Positions 62,379 through 64,000 of a stretch of DNA of 64,000 bases are shown one piece after another. The stretch covers positions 2,204,501-2,268,500 of the forward strand of contig NZ_CP129672.1 in NCBI RefSeq assembly GCF_030505195.1, written 5' to 3'. The translations under genes were made by a program, and so were the position numbers. Origin of the DNA: Comamonas testosteroni. Its GTDB lineage: Bacteria; Pseudomonadota; Gammaproteobacteria; Burkholderiales; Burkholderiaceae_C. The stretch's first letter is position 1. The number at the start of each line of letters is the position of its first letter. The notes beneath the pieces were generated by a model. The model saw only the letters and a program-made list of their open reading frames with translations, did no database searches and was not told where the DNA came from.

Positions 62379-63869
62379 ATGACCGCCAATACGCCAACCA
62401 TCGTCACCTTTGCCATCTACCTGCTGGGCATGCTGCTCATAGGCTGGGCGGGGTACAAAGCCACGTCCAACCTGTCCGACTACATTCTGGGCGGGCGCAG
62501 TCTGGGCTCGGTGGTCACGGCCCTGTCGGCCGGGGCATCAGACATGAGCGGCTGGCTGCTCATGGGCCTGCCCGGGGCGGTGTTTGCCACCGGCCTGTCG
62601 GCCTCGTGGATTGCCATCGGCCTATGCGTGGGTGCCTGGCTCAACTGGCGCTATGTCGCGGCACGCCTGCGCGTCTATACCGAGAAGGTGGGCAATGCGC
62701 TGACATTGCCCGATTACTTCACCAACCGCTTCGAGGATGGCAGCAGCCTGCTGCGCATCGTCACGGCACTGGTGATCCTGGTGTTCTTCACCGTCTACTG
62801 CGCCTCCGGCGTGGTCGCTGGTGCCCGTCTGTTCGAGTCCATGTTCGGCATGGACTACCAGACCGCGCTATGGGTGGGTGCCGTGGCCACCATGGCCTAT
62901 GTGTTCATCGGCGGCTTTCTGGCCGTGAGCTGGACCGACACGATTCAGGCCTCGCTGATGATCACCGCGCTGGTCATGGCGCCCCTGATGGTGATCTATG
63001 CCGACGGCGGCGTGGGTGCCAGCGCGGCCATCATCGAAACCGCCCGCAGCGGCGCCTTCGACATGTTCAAGGGCCAGGGCTCGATTGCCATCATCTCTTT
63101 GCTGGCCTGGGGCCTGGGCTACTTCGGCCAGCCTCACATTCTGGTGCGCTTCATGGCCGCCGAGTCGATCAAGACCATTCCCAACGCGCGCCGCATCGGC
63201 ATGACCTGGATGGTGCTGTGCCTGGGCGGCGCCGTGGCCGTGGGCTTCTTCGGCATTGCCTTCTTTGCCAGCCGCCCCGATCTTGCGACAAACGTCAACG
63301 GCAACCATGAACTCGTGTTCCTGGAAGTCGCAAAGCTGCTGTTCAACCCCTGGATCAGCGGCGTGCTGCTGGCTGCCGTGCTGGCGGCCGTGATGAGTAC
63401 TCTGTCCTGCCAGTTGCTGGTCTGCTCCAGCGCCCTCACGCAAGATATCTACAAGACCTTTCTGCACAGGAGCGCCAGCCAGAAGCAGCTGGTCTGGTTC
63501 GGCCGCACCATGGTGTTTGCCATTGCCGTGATCGCCATCCTGATTGCCCAGGACCCCAAGGCCAAGGTGCTGGGCATGGTCAGCAATGCCTGGGCCGGTT
63601 TTGGTGCCGCCTTCGGCCCGCTGGTGCTGATCTCGCTGCTGTGGGGCCGCATGACGCGCAACGGTGCGCTGGCCGGCATGGTCGTGGGCGCGGTCACGGT
63701 TCTGGTCTGGCAGCACTACCAGTGGTTCAAGCTCTATGAAATCGTTCCCGGGTTTACGTTCTCCGCTATCGCAATCATAGTGATAAGCCTACTGGACAAA
63801 GCGCCTTCGGCCACGATCACGGCCAAGCACCGCGAGGTGGAGGCGGAAATCGCTGCCCACGGCGAATAA
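62379..63869 (+). CDS. putP: Sodium/proline symporter
   Basis: A 496-residue SSS-family transporter with about 13 membrane helices. The sodium-symporter signature region is SDYILGGRSLGSVVTALSAGASDMSGWLLMGLPG near the N-terminus, and YFGQPHILVRFMAAES is highly PutP-like. It imports proline with Na+. The ATG at 62379 has GGAG upstream. The usual proline dehydrogenase partner putA is not in the window. A strong terminator follows. Confidence 0.93.
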   Translation: MTANTPTIVTFAIYLLGMLLIGWAGYKATSNLSDYILGGRSLGSVVTALSAGASDMSGWLLMGLPGAVFATGLSASWIAIGLCVGAWLNWRYVAARLRVYTEKVGNALTLPDYFTNRFEDGSSLLRIVTALVILVFFTVYCASGVVAGARLFESMFGMDYQTALWVGAVATMAYVFIGGFLAVSWTDTIQASLMITALVMAPLMVIYADGGVGASAAIIETARSGAFDMFKGQGSIAIISLLAWGLGYFGQPHILVRFMAAESIKTIPNARRIGMTWMVLCLGGAVAVGFFGIAFFASRPDLATNVNGNHELVFLEVAKLLFNPWISGVLLAAVLAAVMSTLSCQLLVCSSALTQDIYKTFLHRSASQKQLVWFGRTMVFAIAVIAILIAQDPKAKVLGMVSNAWAGFGAAFGPLVLISLLWGRMTRNGALAGMVVGAVTVLVWQHYQWFKLYEIVPGFTFSAIAIIVISLLDKAPSATITAKHREVEAEIAAHGE

Positions 63870-63891
63870 GCAGCTTGGGCTGCTGCGCCAA

Positions 63892-63927
63892 GGCCCTGCC
63901 CGGCCATGCCGGCAGGGCTTTTTTTGT
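63892..63927 (+). terminator. Rho-independent terminator after putP
   Basis: GCCCTGCC and GGCAGGGC arms with an intervening CGGCCATGCC loop region, followed by seven T residues. Confidence 0.9.
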
Positions 63928-64000
63928 GGCCGAGACAGCCGGCACGAGGATGCCCAGGGAGCCCAGCCAGCCGCCCCGGCAACTGCACAAAAAATAGGCG

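Overview
The window is GC-rich, densely packed bacterial DNA with both strands heavily coded. Gene content, codon bias, several GTG starts and neighbourhoods such as tkt-gap and hpf-ptsN-hprK point to a betaproteobacterium of the Comamonadaceae, most likely Comamonas. That assignment is inference from gene style; no rRNA or tRNA gene is present to anchor it. There is no phage, IS element, CRISPR array or plasmid replication gene. The region reads as chromosomal backbone with accessory patches.

Layout. 1-3.1 kb: minus-strand CPBP-family membrane protein, Xaa-Pro aminopeptidase and a TauE/SafE permease. 3.4-7.2 kb: a plus-strand ribbon-helix-helix-like gene, pspA, yqiJ-like and flotillin operon, a membrane-stress and microdomain module with its own promoter. 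7.2-9.1 kb: a MurU-like nucleotidyltransferase and a propeller-like gene bracketed by a 51-bp direct repeat of the nucleotidyltransferase 3' end. 9.2-15.5 kb: transketolase, GAPDH, an elaborated rhomboid protease and a membrane/helical-repeat protein. 15.8-23.5 kb: OsmC, a small hypothetical protein, pirin 1, aspartate ammonia-lyase, an HPF/RaiA-like protein, ExbD/ExbB, DapB, BamE and Fur. 23.6-30.5 kb: DUF1800 and DUF1501 export partners, then hprK, ptsN, hpf, purC and slyD.

30.5-38.2 kb is an accessory catabolic block of two back-to-back units. One has a Bug-type solute-binding protein with AtuA-like large and small subunits and a divergent LysR gene. The other has a LysR gene divergent from a Bug protein, a PcaB-like lyase and a PcaC-like decarboxylase. 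38.2-49.5 kb carries pirin 2, a GST, another LysR, two orphan solute-binding proteins, DUF1439, DUF924, an acyltransferase, a sterol-desaturase family protein, a DTW-domain protein, a lipoprotein and a methyltransferase. 49.6-54.6 kb has small hypothetical genes, one with a stop codon inside its apparent signal peptide, VOC and flavin-reductase proteins, an unrecognised 272-residue protein overlapping a cytosolic histidine kinase, and an 0.9-kb gene desert built of inverted repeats. 54.6-64 kb: MDR reductase/HxlR, YcaC-like hydrolase/pirin 3/LysR, glutathione peroxidase, a class A penicillin-binding protein and PutP.

A dispersed short extragenic repeat occurs about 14 times. Its conserved end is AGCTATCAAAA, usually preceded by GCGCTG, and it often sits just past a stop codon or beside a terminator. 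It is the most pervasive structure not explained by the genes. The other signals that most deserve a second look are the 51-bp direct repeat, the paired divergent catabolic units, the interrupted small gene, and the kinase with an unknown partner.
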